From NCBI GenBank assembly GCA_014584695.1, contig JACTMI010000027.1:1-64000 (forward strand): a DNA stretch of 64,000 bases, written 5' to 3'. The position numbers and the translations under genes were made by a program. This DNA comes from Acidobacteriota bacterium. Its GTDB lineage: Bacteria > Acidobacteriota > Thermoanaerobaculia > Multivoradales > JAGPDF01. Below the pieces are notes generated by a model that was not told the DNA's origin, ran no database searches, and saw only the letters and a program-made list of their open reading frames with translations. Positions 20,394 to 28,339 of the stretch are shown in pieces (position 1 is the stretch's first letter; each line of letters starts with the position of its first letter).

Positions 20394-20987
20394 CTATCCC
20401 GGAACCTCGTCCGGCCGCAACGGCTCGGCGTTGAAGCGGTTCATCACGGCCGCGATCCCCTCCTGGATCCAGACCGCGACCGCCGTCGCCGCCCGCTCGA
20501 TCAGAGCCTCGACCGTTTCCTGCTCCGCCGGGGCGAAAGGAGAGAGGACGTACTCGGACAGCTCACCGGCCCAGTCGGACGGCGGCGGGCCGATGCCCAT
20601 CCGGATGCGCGGCACCTCGTCGGTCCGCAGGCTCTCGATCACCGATTCCATTCCGCGGTGGCCCGCCGGGCCGCCCCGTCCCCGCGCCCGCAGCCGGCCG
20701 AGCGGCAGCGCGACCTCGTCGTAGAGGACCAGGATCGAGCCGGCCTCGAGGCCGTAGCGCTCCGCCAGGCAGCGCAATGACGAGCCGCTCCGGTTCATGA
20801 AGGTCTGGGGCTGGCAATAGAGGACGCCGTCGGCCTCCCCAAGTCGGGACCGGCACTCCTCGCGCTCGAGCCGCAGGCCGCGGGCGCCGCAAAGGTGGTC
20901 GATCACCCGGAAGCCGAGATTGTGACGTGTCCCGGCGTAGGCCTCGCCCGGATTGCCGAGACCGGCGACCAGCCGAGAGGGGTTCAG
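20394..20987 (-). CDS. pth: Peptidyl-tRNA hydrolase
   Basis: Releases peptidyl-tRNA that drops off ribosomes. Family signatures are VAGLGNPGEAYAGTRHNLGF (catalytic His), QPQTFMNRSG (Asn) and VLYDEVALPLGRLRARG (Asp), then GPAGHRGMESVI. No ATG, GTG or TTG lies in frame near the proper N terminus. The CTG at 20987-20985 gives (M)NPSRLVAGLGNPG, matches the family start, overlaps the rplY stop as CTGA and follows a GAGGAG ribosome site. Length is then 197 aa, against 194 in E. coli. The gene is otherwise intact. Confidence 0.93.
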   Translation of the reverse strand: MNPSRLVAGLGNPGEAYAGTRHNLGFRVIDHLCGARGLRLEREECRSRLGEADGVLYCQPQTFMNRSGSSLRCLAERYGLEAGSILVLYDEVALPLGRLRARGRGGPAGHRGMESVIESLRTDEVPRIRMGIGPPPSDWAGELSEYVLSPFAPAEQETVEALIERAATAVAVWIQEGIAAVMNRFNAEPLRPDEVPG

Positions 20988-21637
20988 GACTCCTCGGGCT
21001 CCTCGCCCTTGCCCTTCTTGATCACTTCGGGCTCCGCGACCGCGGCGGCCGCGGCGACGGTCTCGGCCGCCTCGACCCGGGCGTGCGAGACCGCGGCGAT
21101 GACCAGGTCGTGCGGCCCGACGTAGGTCACCCCCGCCGGCATCTCGAGGTCCTTCGCCTCGAGGTGGTGCCCGACGCGGACGTCGGTGACATCCACCCGG
21201 ATCTCGTGCGGAATCGCGCCCGGCAGGCACTCGATCTCGAGCTCCCGCGCGACGAAATCGAGCATGCCGCCCTCGGTCTTGACGCCGTAGGCCGTCCCTT
21301 CGAGCACCACGTGGACTCTGACGCGCAGCTTCTGGTCCATCATCACGCGCTGGAAGTCGAGGTGGGTGATCTCGTGGGTCGTCGCGTCCATCTGCAGGTC
21401 GCGCACCATGGCGTGGCGGGACTGCGTGGTGCCCGCCATCTTGAGCAGGAAGATCCGGTTCTCGTGCCCGCCCTGCTTGAACAGCGTGAGCAGCGTCTTC
21501 TTCGGAATCTGGATCGCCACCGGCTCCCGGTCGCCGCCGTAGACCACGGCCGGCACCAGGTCCTGGGCGCGCAAGCGGCCCACCGCGCCTTTGCCGAGAG
21601 CCTCGCGTCGCTGCACTTCGATCGTCACTTCTGACAT
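20984..21637 (-). CDS. rplY: 50S ribosomal protein bL25, long CTC form
   Basis: Binds 5S rRNA and belongs to the general-stress CTC form. The N-terminal bL25 domain (residues ~1-92) has ALGKGAVGRLRAQDLVPAVV, then a TL5-type C-terminal beta domain (residues ~95-185: RVHVVLEGTAYGVKTEGGML, VDVTDVRVGHHLEAKDLEMP). An Ala/Glu/Lys tail follows. ATG at 21637. It sits between prs and pth, as is common, and its TGA overlaps the CTG start proposed for pth. Confidence 0.96.
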   Translation of the reverse strand: MSEVTIEVQRREALGKGAVGRLRAQDLVPAVVYGGDREPVAIQIPKKTLLTLFKQGGHENRIFLLKMAGTTQSRHAMVRDLQMDATTHEITHLDFQRVMMDQKLRVRVHVVLEGTAYGVKTEGGMLDFVARELEIECLPGAIPHEIRVDVTDVRVGHHLEAKDLEMPAGVTYVGPHDLVIAAVSHARVEAAETVAAAAAVAEPEVIKKGKGEEPEES

Positions 21638-21654
21638 GGTTCCATCCTTCCGGT

Positions 21655-22602
21655 TCAAACGAACAGCGAGGAGACCGAGCTGTTCTCGTGAATGCGCCGG
21701 ATCGCCTCGCCGAGCAGCGGGGCGACGGAGAGAGCGCGCAGCTTCGAGCTCTTGGCGAGCTTCTCCTCGACCGGCGTGGTGTTGGTGATCAAGACCAGCT
21801 CCAGCGGCGACTGCTCGATCCGCTGCAGGGCCGGTCCGGAGAGGACGCCGTGCACACCCGCCGCGAGAATCCGGCTGGCGCCCTTGGCGCGCAGCGCGTC
21901 GACGGTCTTGGTGAGCGTGCCGGCGGTGTCGACGATGTCGTCCAGGATGAGCACGTTGCGGTCCTCGACGTCGCCGATGATGTGCATGACCTCCGCCACG
22001 TTCGGCGCGGTCCGCCGCTTGTCGACGATCGCCAGTCCGGCCTCGAGCCGCTTGGCGATCGCGCGCGCCCGCTCGACTCCGCCCGCGTCGGGGGCGACGA
22101 TCACCAGCTCCGGGATGCGCAGCTCGCGGATCGCGTTCAGCAGCACCGGCGCGGCGAAGAGGTGGTCGACCGGCACGTCGAAGAACCCCTGGATCTGGGA
22201 AGCGTGGAGGTCCATCGTCAGTACGCGATCGGCGCCGGCGCCGGAAATGAGATCGGCCACCAGCTTGGCGGTGATCGGCACGCGCGGCTGGTCCTTCTTG
22301 TCCTGGCGCGCGTAGCCGTAATACGGCAGCACCGCCGTCACGCGCGAAGCGGAGGAGCGCTTGAAGGCGTCGAGCAGGATCAGCAGCTCCATCAGGTTCT
22401 CGTTGACCGGCCGGCAAGTCGGCTGCACGATGAAGACGTCGGAGCCGCGGACGTTCTCGTCGATCTGGCAGAAGGTCTCGCCGTCCGAGAAGTTGAAGGC
22501 GGTCGAGTTGCCCTGCTGCACCTCGAGGTAGTCGCAGATCTCACGGGTCAGCGACGGGTGCGCGCGCCCGCCGAAGATCTTGATCTCGCCGTACATCACC
22601 AC
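21655..22602 (-). CDS. prs: Ribose-phosphate pyrophosphokinase
   Basis: Makes PRPP from ribose 5-phosphate and ATP for nucleotide, His and Trp synthesis. Motifs: FSDGETFCQIDENVRGSDVF, VLPYYGYARQDKKDQPRVPI, TMDLHASQIQGFFDVPVDHL, and the PRPP-binding loop VLILDDIVDTAGTL. 315 residues is typical. The ATG at 22602 is followed by a second ATG two codons on (MVMYGEIKIF), and either could be used. It lies between the tRNA-Gln gene and rplY. Confidence 0.97.
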   Translation of the reverse strand: MVMYGEIKIFGGRAHPSLTREICDYLEVQQGNSTAFNFSDGETFCQIDENVRGSDVFIVQPTCRPVNENLMELLILLDAFKRSSASRVTAVLPYYGYARQDKKDQPRVPITAKLVADLISGAGADRVLTMDLHASQIQGFFDVPVDHLFAAPVLLNAIRELRIPELVIVAPDAGGVERARAIAKRLEAGLAIVDKRRTAPNVAEVMHIIGDVEDRNVLILDDIVDTAGTLTKTVDALRAKGASRILAAGVHGVLSGPALQRIEQSPLELVLITNTTPVEEKLAKSSKLRALSVAPLLGEAIRRIHENSSVSSLFV

Positions 22603-22653
22603 CGTCTCCCTAGGCCCCGGCGCCCGTCCGCCGCCGGACCGTGCGGCAAATCG

Positions 22654-22728
22654 TGGTTGGGGCGGGAGGATTCGAACCTCCGAATGCGAGATCCAAAGTC
22701 TCGTGCCTTACCACTTGGCGACGCCCCA
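22654..22728 (-). tRNA. tRNA-Gln (anticodon TTG), CCA encoded
   Basis: On the minus strand the acceptor arm TGGGGCG pairs with CGCCCCA, followed by discriminator A and an encoded CCA. The anticodon stem-loop reads CGAGACTTTGGATCTCG, with TTG in the loop, so it decodes CAA and CAG (wobble). The T arm contains GGTTCGAATCC. It sits inside a protein-gene run between spoVG and prs, so it is probably cut out of a longer transcript. Confidence 0.96.
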
Positions 22729-22761
22729 TGGTCAACCTCTCGCGGCCGAAGTCGCGCCCTC

Positions 22762-23136
22762 TCACCCGACCTCCCAGAACGAGTCGTTCAGGTGCCGGCG
22801 CTCGACCTCCTCGAGGCTCGGCTCGGCGCCCGCACGGTCGGAGGCGGCCGGACTGGCAACGCCCGCGGCGACCGCCGGGCCGCCGTCCAGGGCCGCCCGA
22901 TACTCCGACAGCACCCGCTCCTCGACCCATCTCCGGGTCTCGTTGTTCAGCGGATGGGCGACGTCCTTGAAGTCCCCGTTCTTCTTCTTGCGGCTGGGCA
23001 TGCTGATGAACAGACCGTCCTTGCCCTGGATCACCTTGATGTCGTTCACCATGAAACAGGCGTCGAAGACCACCGAAACGAAGGCCTTCAGCTTCTCCTC
23101 GTGCACCGGAAAGACGCGCACCTCGGTGATCTCCAC
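22762..23136 (-). CDS. spoVG: SpoVG family regulator
   Basis: Small nucleic-acid-binding regulator first known from Bacillus and also present in many non-sporulating bacteria. The core reads ITEVRVFPVHEEKLKAFVSV, FDACFMVNDIKVIQGKDGLF and SMPSRKKKNGDFKDVAHPLN, all diagnostic. After ~residue 90 it has a variable Ala/Glu-rich tail, giving 124 aa. The GTG at 23136 is used, preceded by GGAGGAG at good spacing. The alternative upstream reading would overlap ispE extensively. It starts directly after the ispE stop, with one base between. Confidence 0.94.
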   Translation of the reverse strand: MEITEVRVFPVHEEKLKAFVSVVFDACFMVNDIKVIQGKDGLFISMPSRKKKNGDFKDVAHPLNNETRRWVEERVLSEYRAALDGGPAVAAGVASPAASDRAGAEPSLEEVERRHLNDSFWEVG

Positions 23137-23137
23137 G

Positions 23138-24040
23138 TCACTCCTCCCCCTCGATCGGCGCGAAACCGCTCGCTCGACGCCAAGCCGCGCCGCCCAGCGA
23201 GCGCACGCGCAGCCAAGCCGTGCCAGGCGGGAGCAGGGACCCGGCCCTCCGCGCAGTGTCGTCGTCGTCGAAGAGCGCGAAAATCGTCGAGCCGCTGCCG
23301 GACATGCGTACCACGCGCGCTCGAGCTCGAACCAGAGAAGTATATATCCCCTCGAGCTCGGGACGGAGGCGGAAGACCGGCGCCTCCAGGTCGTTGCGCC
23401 CGATCCGTCGCCACGGCACCTCCTCCGGGCCGCGCCGGAGCGCCCGCAGGAAATGCTCGTCCGGGGTGGTCCCGGGGATTCCGCCGAGCGCCGCGAAGGC
23501 GTCCGGAGTCGCCACGCCGAACGACGGGATCGCCAGCCAGGCGGTCCAGTCGGGCTCGGCGTCGGGCAAAGGCACGATCTCGTCGCCGCGGCCGAAGGCC
23601 GCCGCGTAGCCACCGCTCAGGAAGAACGGCACGTCCGCACCCAGGCCGCGCGCCAGCTCCCACAGCTCCCGGTGGGTCGGGCGCACCCCCCAGATCGTCG
23701 CCATCGCCCGCAGCACAGTGGCCGCGTTGGCGCTGCCGCCCCCCAGGCCGCCGCCTGGCGGGATGCGCTTGTGAAGCGCCACACGGACGCCGTCGGTCCG
23801 GCTCCCCCACTGCTCCAGAAAGGCCCGGGCGGCCCGGCGCGCGAGATTGTCGTCGCCCGTCGGGGCCTCGCCTGCGGCGATGGCCAGGTCCACTCCGGGC
23901 CGTCCGGTGCGCTCGATCTCGAGCTGGTCGGCCAGGTCCACGGTCTGGAAGAGCGTTCGCAGTTCGTGATAGCCGTCGGCGCGCCGGCCGACGACCTGCA
24001 GATGGAGGTTCAGCTTGGCGAAACTAGGAAAGGTCGCCAT
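23138..24040 (-). CDS. ispE: 4-diphosphocytidyl-2-C-methyl-D-erythritol kinase
   Basis: GHMP kinase that phosphorylates CDP-ME in the MEP isoprenoid pathway. FAKLNLHLQVVGRRADGYHE opens the protein, KRIPPGGGLGGGSANAATVL is the ATP-binding GHMP signature, and VVRMSGSGSTIFALF is the C-terminal motif. 300 residues is typical. ATG at 24040 overlaps the end of lolB by 17 bp. It sits in the conserved lolB-ispE-(tRNA)-prs-rplY-pth order. Confidence 0.96.
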   Translation of the reverse strand: MATFPSFAKLNLHLQVVGRRADGYHELRTLFQTVDLADQLEIERTGRPGVDLAIAAGEAPTGDDNLARRAARAFLEQWGSRTDGVRVALHKRIPPGGGLGGGSANAATVLRAMATIWGVRPTHRELWELARGLGADVPFFLSGGYAAAFGRGDEIVPLPDAEPDWTAWLAIPSFGVATPDAFAALGGIPGTTPDEHFLRALRRGPEEVPWRRIGRNDLEAPVFRLRPELEGIYTSLVRARARVVRMSGSGSTIFALFDDDDTARRAGSLLPPGTAWLRVRSLGGAAWRRASGFAPIEGEE

Positions 24041-24731
24041 GCTCGCACTCCGGTTCGCCTTCTGGCGCTGGGACCGACCCGGAGCCGCCCGCGGCGATCG
24101 GCTCGCGCGCGCCCTCGCGCCAGCGCACCTGGAGCTGTCCGTCGCGCGAATCCAGGCGGCCGCCGCGGTCGGTGCGCTCCCATCGCACTGCCGGGACGCC
24201 GCCGCGCCAGAGCGTCCAGCGCAGCGGGCCGAGCGCGTCCCGCGACGCCGTCCAACGCCAGCCCCGCTGGTCGCGGAAGTCGACCGCATCGGCGTTGGCT
24301 CCCGACGCGGCGGGAGTCGCGGGGAGGCGGCCGACGAGCACCGCCGGCAGGTCGAGCACCGGCAGCTCCCAGTCGATCCGGGGCAGCCGGAGGCTGGCGC
24401 TCGCGGCCAGCCGGCAGCCCGACCGCGCTCCACCCTCGACGAAACGCGCCCACCCGCCGGCGATCGCGAGACTCCAGAGCGGACGCCCCAACGCATCCGA
24501 CGCGGCGAGCTCGAAGCGATCGGTGTCGACCAGACGCAGCACGAGCCGCACCGTGGTCTCGCGATCCCCTTGCCGGACCTGCGCCCGGTAGAGCCGCTGC
24601 AGGCGCAGGTCGGATTCGGCCAGATTCCAGGCGCCGAGCTCGGTCGACACCGGGGGCGGCGCCGCCGATCGGCAGCCGGAGAGCGCGAGCAGGCCGGCGA
24701 CCGACAGTGCCCCGAGCCCGCCTGGCCTCAG
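24024..24731 (-). CDS. lolB: LolB-like outer-membrane lipoprotein
   Basis: Probably receives lipoproteins from LolA and inserts them into the outer membrane. With CTG at 24731-24729 as start, the N terminus is (M)RPGGLGALSVAGLLALSGC, a textbook lipoprotein signal with a Leu-Ser-Gly-Cys lipobox. No ATG, GTG or TTG is available upstream of the lipobox in this frame. The CTG overlaps the stop of the TPR gene as CTGA and follows GGGAGG at six-base spacing. The mature ~215 residues are beta-rich with alternating Trp/Arg strands, as in LolB, but the match is diffuse. The LolB call rests largely on its place directly before ispE. Confidence 0.72.
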   Translation of the reverse strand: MRPGGLGALSVAGLLALSGCRSAAPPPVSTELGAWNLAESDLRLQRLYRAQVRQGDRETTVRLVLRLVDTDRFELAASDALGRPLWSLAIAGGWARFVEGGARSGCRLAASASLRLPRIDWELPVLDLPAVLVGRLPATPAASGANADAVDFRDQRGWRWTASRDALGPLRWTLWRGGVPAVRWERTDRGGRLDSRDGQLQVRWREGAREPIAAGGSGSVPAPEGEPECEHGDLS

Positions 24732-26614
24732 GAGTTGCCTCCCAGCCGTTCGAGCTTCGCCGCGACGCCTGCGGCCTCGGCGTCGCCGGTCGCCAGCGCC
24801 CGCCGGTAGACCTCGCGCGCCCGCTCGACTTCGCCCGCGGCGACCAGGGCGTCGCCGAGGTGCTCCAGGACCGTGGCGTCCTCGGGTAGGAGGCGCGCGG
24901 CGCGCTCGAGATAGGCGACCGCCTCGGCGGTCCGACCGCTCTTGAAGTAGCCCCAGCCGAGCGAGTCGACGTAGGCGCCGTTGTCGGGATCGATGCGCAC
25001 CGCTTCCCGCACCAGGGCGAGGGCTTCGTCGAGGTTCTCCGAGCGGTCGATCCAGAGATAGCCCAGGTAATTCATCGCCGGCGCGAAGCCGGGCGCGCGC
25101 GCCAGCAGGCTCCGGAACAGCGCCACCGCCTCTTCGATTCGCCCGGTCCGCTCGTAGGCCGAGGCGAGGCGGAAGTGGAGCTCGAGCGACTCGCCGTCGC
25201 GCCGATCGAGACTTTCGAGCAGCGGGATCGAGCGCGCGTAGTCGCCGCGGCGTTGATGCACTTCGGCCACCCGGAGCTCCCCGCCCGGCTGGCCGGCCAG
25301 GTCCGCGAGCTGGGCCTCCGCGTCGGCCTCGCGCCCCTCGGCGAGCAACAGCTCCGCCCGGCGCGCCACCAGCGCCGGGGACGACGAGCCGGCGAGCGCC
25401 TCGATCGCCTCGGCGGCGCGGCCCCGCCCGGCCAGGCTGTCGGCCAGCCACACCGCTCCCTGCTCGCGCAATTCCGCCGCCTCGGCCTGCAGAAGCGCCG
25501 CAGCGACCTCTTCGAGCTCCTCGAACCGCTCGACTCGCAGAAAGAGCCGCCCGCGCTCGAGTCGTGCCCGCGCGGCCTCGTCGGCGCGTCCCGCCGTCTC
25601 GAGCGCAGCGGCGCGGCGCAACAGGACCTCGGCGGCCTCATCCACTCTGCCGAGCCGCTCGAGCGCGCGGGCGTAGAGGTCGCCGATCTGCTCGTTGAGC
25701 GGGGCTTGCCGCGCCAGCGGCTCCAGCCAGCCGCGAGCCGGCTCGAAATTGCCGGCGGCGAGCTCGATCAGCCCGAGCAGCAAGCGTGCCCCGCCGAAGT
25801 CGCGATGCTCCGCGGTGGTGGCCTCGGCGATCCGGCGCGCGGCGTCGAGGTCTCCGGCGAGGTAGAGCGTGTGCGCCAGGCGGCGCCGAACCTCCAGCGA
25901 GCCCGCTTGGTGCTGCGGTGCAGCCGCCAGCAGCGCCGCCGCCTCGGCGTGGCGGCCGAGCTCCGCCAGCAGGTCGGCGAGCTCGAGCCGCCGTCCGAGG
26001 TTCTCCGGCTGCGCGGCGACCAGCTCGCGCTGCAGCTTCTCCGCGTCGGCGTTCCGACCGGTGGCGGCGAGTGCGCGGGCGAGCAGCGTCTCGATCATCG
26101 GCTGGCCGGGCCGCAGCCTGGCCGCCTCGCCGAGCGGACCGACCGCCCGCGCCGACCGCCCGGCCGCCAGGTGGATCTGACCCACCGAGACCAGCGCTTC
26201 GACATCGCCGGGCTCGAGCTCCAGCAGCCGCTCGAAGGCGTCGACCGCCACCTCCGCCGCGCCCGCGACGCGATCGGCCCGGGTCATCTCGATGCGCGCT
26301 TGAACCCGGAGGACGTGCGCCTCCCGCGGCGCCAACCGGTGGGCGGCCGCCGCTTCCTCGGCGGCGCTTTCGAGCCGCCCGGCCCGGAACAGCAGCTCGG
26401 CGAACCCGACGCGAATGAACGGGTCGTCCGGAGCCGCGGCGCGCGCGCGCTGGAACGCCTCGAGCGCGGCGTCGACCTCCCCTTCGGCGGCGAGCAGCTC
26501 CGCCAGGACGAAATCGTAGGCGCCGGAGACGCCGCCCGGCGGCTCCTCCGCGGCCGCTCCGCTCCCCAGGAGCACCGCGAGCACCAGGAGCGGAGCTTGC
26601 CAGCGCTGGCGCAT
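24728..26614 (-). CDS. Secreted or periplasmic TPR protein
   Basis: 628 residues starting MRQRWQAPLLVLAVLLGSGAA, a signal peptide probably cleaved before AEEPPGGV. Nearly all the rest is tandem TPR (about 14 or more units, for example DAALEAFQRARAAAPDDPFI, AVAYLERAARLLPEDATVLE). Some middle units are degenerate and helix-rich. It is likely a periplasmic scaffold, perhaps working with the LolB-like protein it is coupled to; no partner can be named. ATG at 26614 is supported by the divergent gene beginning at 26677. A TATGAT box at 26626-26621 lies so close that the message may be nearly leaderless. Confidence 0.82.
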   Translation of the reverse strand: MRQRWQAPLLVLAVLLGSGAAAEEPPGGVSGAYDFVLAELLAAEGEVDAALEAFQRARAAAPDDPFIRVGFAELLFRAGRLESAAEEAAAAHRLAPREAHVLRVQARIEMTRADRVAGAAEVAVDAFERLLELEPGDVEALVSVGQIHLAAGRSARAVGPLGEAARLRPGQPMIETLLARALAATGRNADAEKLQRELVAAQPENLGRRLELADLLAELGRHAEAAALLAAAPQHQAGSLEVRRRLAHTLYLAGDLDAARRIAEATTAEHRDFGGARLLLGLIELAAGNFEPARGWLEPLARQAPLNEQIGDLYARALERLGRVDEAAEVLLRRAAALETAGRADEAARARLERGRLFLRVERFEELEEVAAALLQAEAAELREQGAVWLADSLAGRGRAAEAIEALAGSSSPALVARRAELLLAEGREADAEAQLADLAGQPGGELRVAEVHQRRGDYARSIPLLESLDRRDGESLELHFRLASAYERTGRIEEAVALFRSLLARAPGFAPAMNYLGYLWIDRSENLDEALALVREAVRIDPDNGAYVDSLGWGYFKSGRTAEAVAYLERAARLLPEDATVLEHLGDALVAAGEVERAREVYRRALATGDAEAAGVAAKLERLGGNS

Positions 26615-26676
26615 GCCGTCATCATAGCGTCGAACCGTCGATCGGCGTTTCGCCGCTGAGGAGCATTCTGGCCGGC

Positions 26677-27972
26677 ATGAGATCGCGCCCTCCACGTCTG
26701 GGCGAGCTGCTGGAAGCGCGGGGCTGGATCACCCGCGAGCAGCTGCTGCGTGCGCTGCGCAACCAGAAGGTGGTTGGCGGCAAGCTCGGGACCTGCCTGC
26801 TCGAGATCGACGCCCTGTCGGAAGACAGCCTGGCGCGGGGGCTGAGCGAGCAGCAGGGAGTACCGCCGGTGACCCCCGAGGATCTGCGCGGCATCCCCGA
26901 GGAGGTGGTTCAACTGCTGCCGGCGAAGGTCGCGCGGCGGCTGATCGCGGTGCCGTTCCGCGGCGGCGGCACGCAGATCCACGTCGCCGTTCTAGACGCG
27001 CGGGACCTGGCGGTCCAGGACGAGCTGGCGTTCGTCTCCGGCCGCCGCGTCCATCTCCATGTCGCTTCCGAAGTCCGCCTGTTCGAGACGCTCGAGAAAC
27101 TCTACGGCGAGGAGTGCCCGCCGCGGCTCGCCAAGCTGCTCGACCGGCTCAACCGCAGCCGGTTCCTGTGGCGGGGCGAGGCTGTGGAATCGCCAGAGGC
27201 GCCACCCTCCGAGGCCCTGCGTTGGGATCCCCGGCTGGGCCGCGCCGGGTCCACCGCCGCGCCGGCGGACCCGGCCTTTCTACCGACCTTCTCCACCGAA
27301 TCGGCCCCGGAGCTCCCGGCCCCGCCGGCGCTCGCTACGGCGCCCCTCGTCGCGGTGGCGGCGGTGCCTGCGCCGAGCCCCCTCGACCAGCCCGCGACCG
27401 CCCCGGCTGTCGCGCAGCCGACCGTGGAACCCGAACCGGCCGAGGACCTCCAGGAGCTCCCGGACACGAGCGTCATCCCGGCGCTGACCTTGGACGAAGC
27501 CGAACGGCGCCTGCTCAGCCCCGAGGACCGCGACTCGGTCGGCCGCGTGCTGCTCGAGTTCGCGGCGCCCCGCGTGCGCCGCGTCCTGCTGTTCAAGGTC
27601 CACAAGGAGGAGGTCGCCGGCTGGATGGCGGGAGGCGAGCCCGTCGACCGCCCGCGCTTCGAGGCGTTCCACGCCCGGCTCGACCTCCCGTCGGTTTTCC
27701 TGACCCTCTCGAGCGGCGCCGCCCTGGCCCGCGGCGTCCTCGCCGACCTGCCGGTTCACGCCGAGCTCGCGGCCGCGCTGCCCGGCCCGCCCGCGGCCGA
27801 CGCGCTGGTGCTGCCGATCCGGGTGCGTGGCCGCCTCGTGGCGGTGCTCTACGCCGAGCCCGCGGCAACGGCGTTCGAGCCCGCGGCGGTGGCGGATCTC
27901 CAACGCCTCTGCTCCAAGGCGGCGATCGCCTTCGAGCTCTTCATCATGCGGGCGAAGCTCCGCCGCGCCTGA
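26677..27972 (+). CDS. MshEN (GspE N-terminal) domain protein with C-terminal GAF-like region
   Basis: 431 residues. Residues ~6-145 form an MshEN/T2SSE_N domain (RLGELLEARGWITREQLLRA, GTCLLEIDALSEDSLARGLS), a fold that in some type II/IV pilus ATPases binds c-di-GMP. The pilus ATPase domain itself is absent. A Pro/Ala-rich linker (~180-265) leads to a C-terminal ~150 residues resembling a GAF or PilZ-adjacent sensory module (SVGRVLLEFAAPRVRRVLLF, LVLPIRVRGRLVAVLYAEP). It may be a c-di-GMP-responsive adaptor; that is inference. Divergent from the TPR gene. Confidence 0.75.
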   Translation: MRSRPPRLGELLEARGWITREQLLRALRNQKVVGGKLGTCLLEIDALSEDSLARGLSEQQGVPPVTPEDLRGIPEEVVQLLPAKVARRLIAVPFRGGGTQIHVAVLDARDLAVQDELAFVSGRRVHLHVASEVRLFETLEKLYGEECPPRLAKLLDRLNRSRFLWRGEAVESPEAPPSEALRWDPRLGRAGSTAAPADPAFLPTFSTESAPELPAPPALATAPLVAVAAVPAPSPLDQPATAPAVAQPTVEPEPAEDLQELPDTSVIPALTLDEAERRLLSPEDRDSVGRVLLEFAAPRVRRVLLFKVHKEEVAGWMAGGEPVDRPRFEAFHARLDLPSVFLTLSSGAALARGVLADLPVHAELAAALPGPPAADALVLPIRVRGRLVAVLYAEPAATAFEPAAVADLQRLCSKAAIAFELFIMRAKLRRA

Positions 27973-27983
27973 CGCCGGTCGCG

Positions 27984-28013
27984 TTGACACCGCAAGCTGG
28001 CGCTGACTATGCT
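27984..28013 (+). promoter_or_regulatory. Sigma-70-type promoter of the HU gene
   Basis: A perfect TTGACA at 27984-27989 and TATGCT at 28008-28013 are separated by 18 bp, in the 62-bp gap before the HU start codon. Transcription would start near 28020, leaving a ~15-nt leader. This is the clearest consensus promoter I see in the window. Confidence 0.75.
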
Positions 28014-28034
28014 CGCGGCGAGGCTCGAACGGTC

Positions 28035-28301
28035 ATGATCAAGGCGGACATCGTCGCACGGGTGGCGGAGCTTTCCAGCGTTCCGCGCATCAAGGCCGTC
28101 CAGGCGGTCGACACCATCATCGACTCGATGAAGGGCGCCCTGTGCGCCGGCAAGCGGATCGAGCTGCGCGGCTTCGGCGTCTTCCAGGTCCGCGACCGCA
28201 AGAAGGGCGTCGGACGCAATCCGAAGACCGGTGTCGAGGTCGCCATCACCCCCGGTCGGACGGTCCGCTTCAAGCCGGGCAAAGAGCTGAAAGACCTCTG
28301 A
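28035..28301 (+). CDS. HU/IHF family DNA-bending protein
   Basis: Nucleoid protein of 88 residues. MIKADIVARVAELSSVPRIK forms the N-terminal helices. The beta-arm signature is IELRGFGVFQVRDRKKGVGR, followed by NPKTGVEVAITPGRTVRFKP, with the proline at the arm tip replaced in a typical way. ATG at 28035 sits behind a strong promoter. HU versus one IHF subunit cannot be settled from one sequence. No second family member lies in this window. Confidence 0.93.
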   Translation: MIKADIVARVAELSSVPRIKAVQAVDTIIDSMKGALCAGKRIELRGFGVFQVRDRKKGVGRNPKTGVEVAITPGRTVRFKPGKELKDL

Positions 28302-28339
28302 CGCCGACGGGCGGCCTCGCCCGGACGGCCACTCATCCG

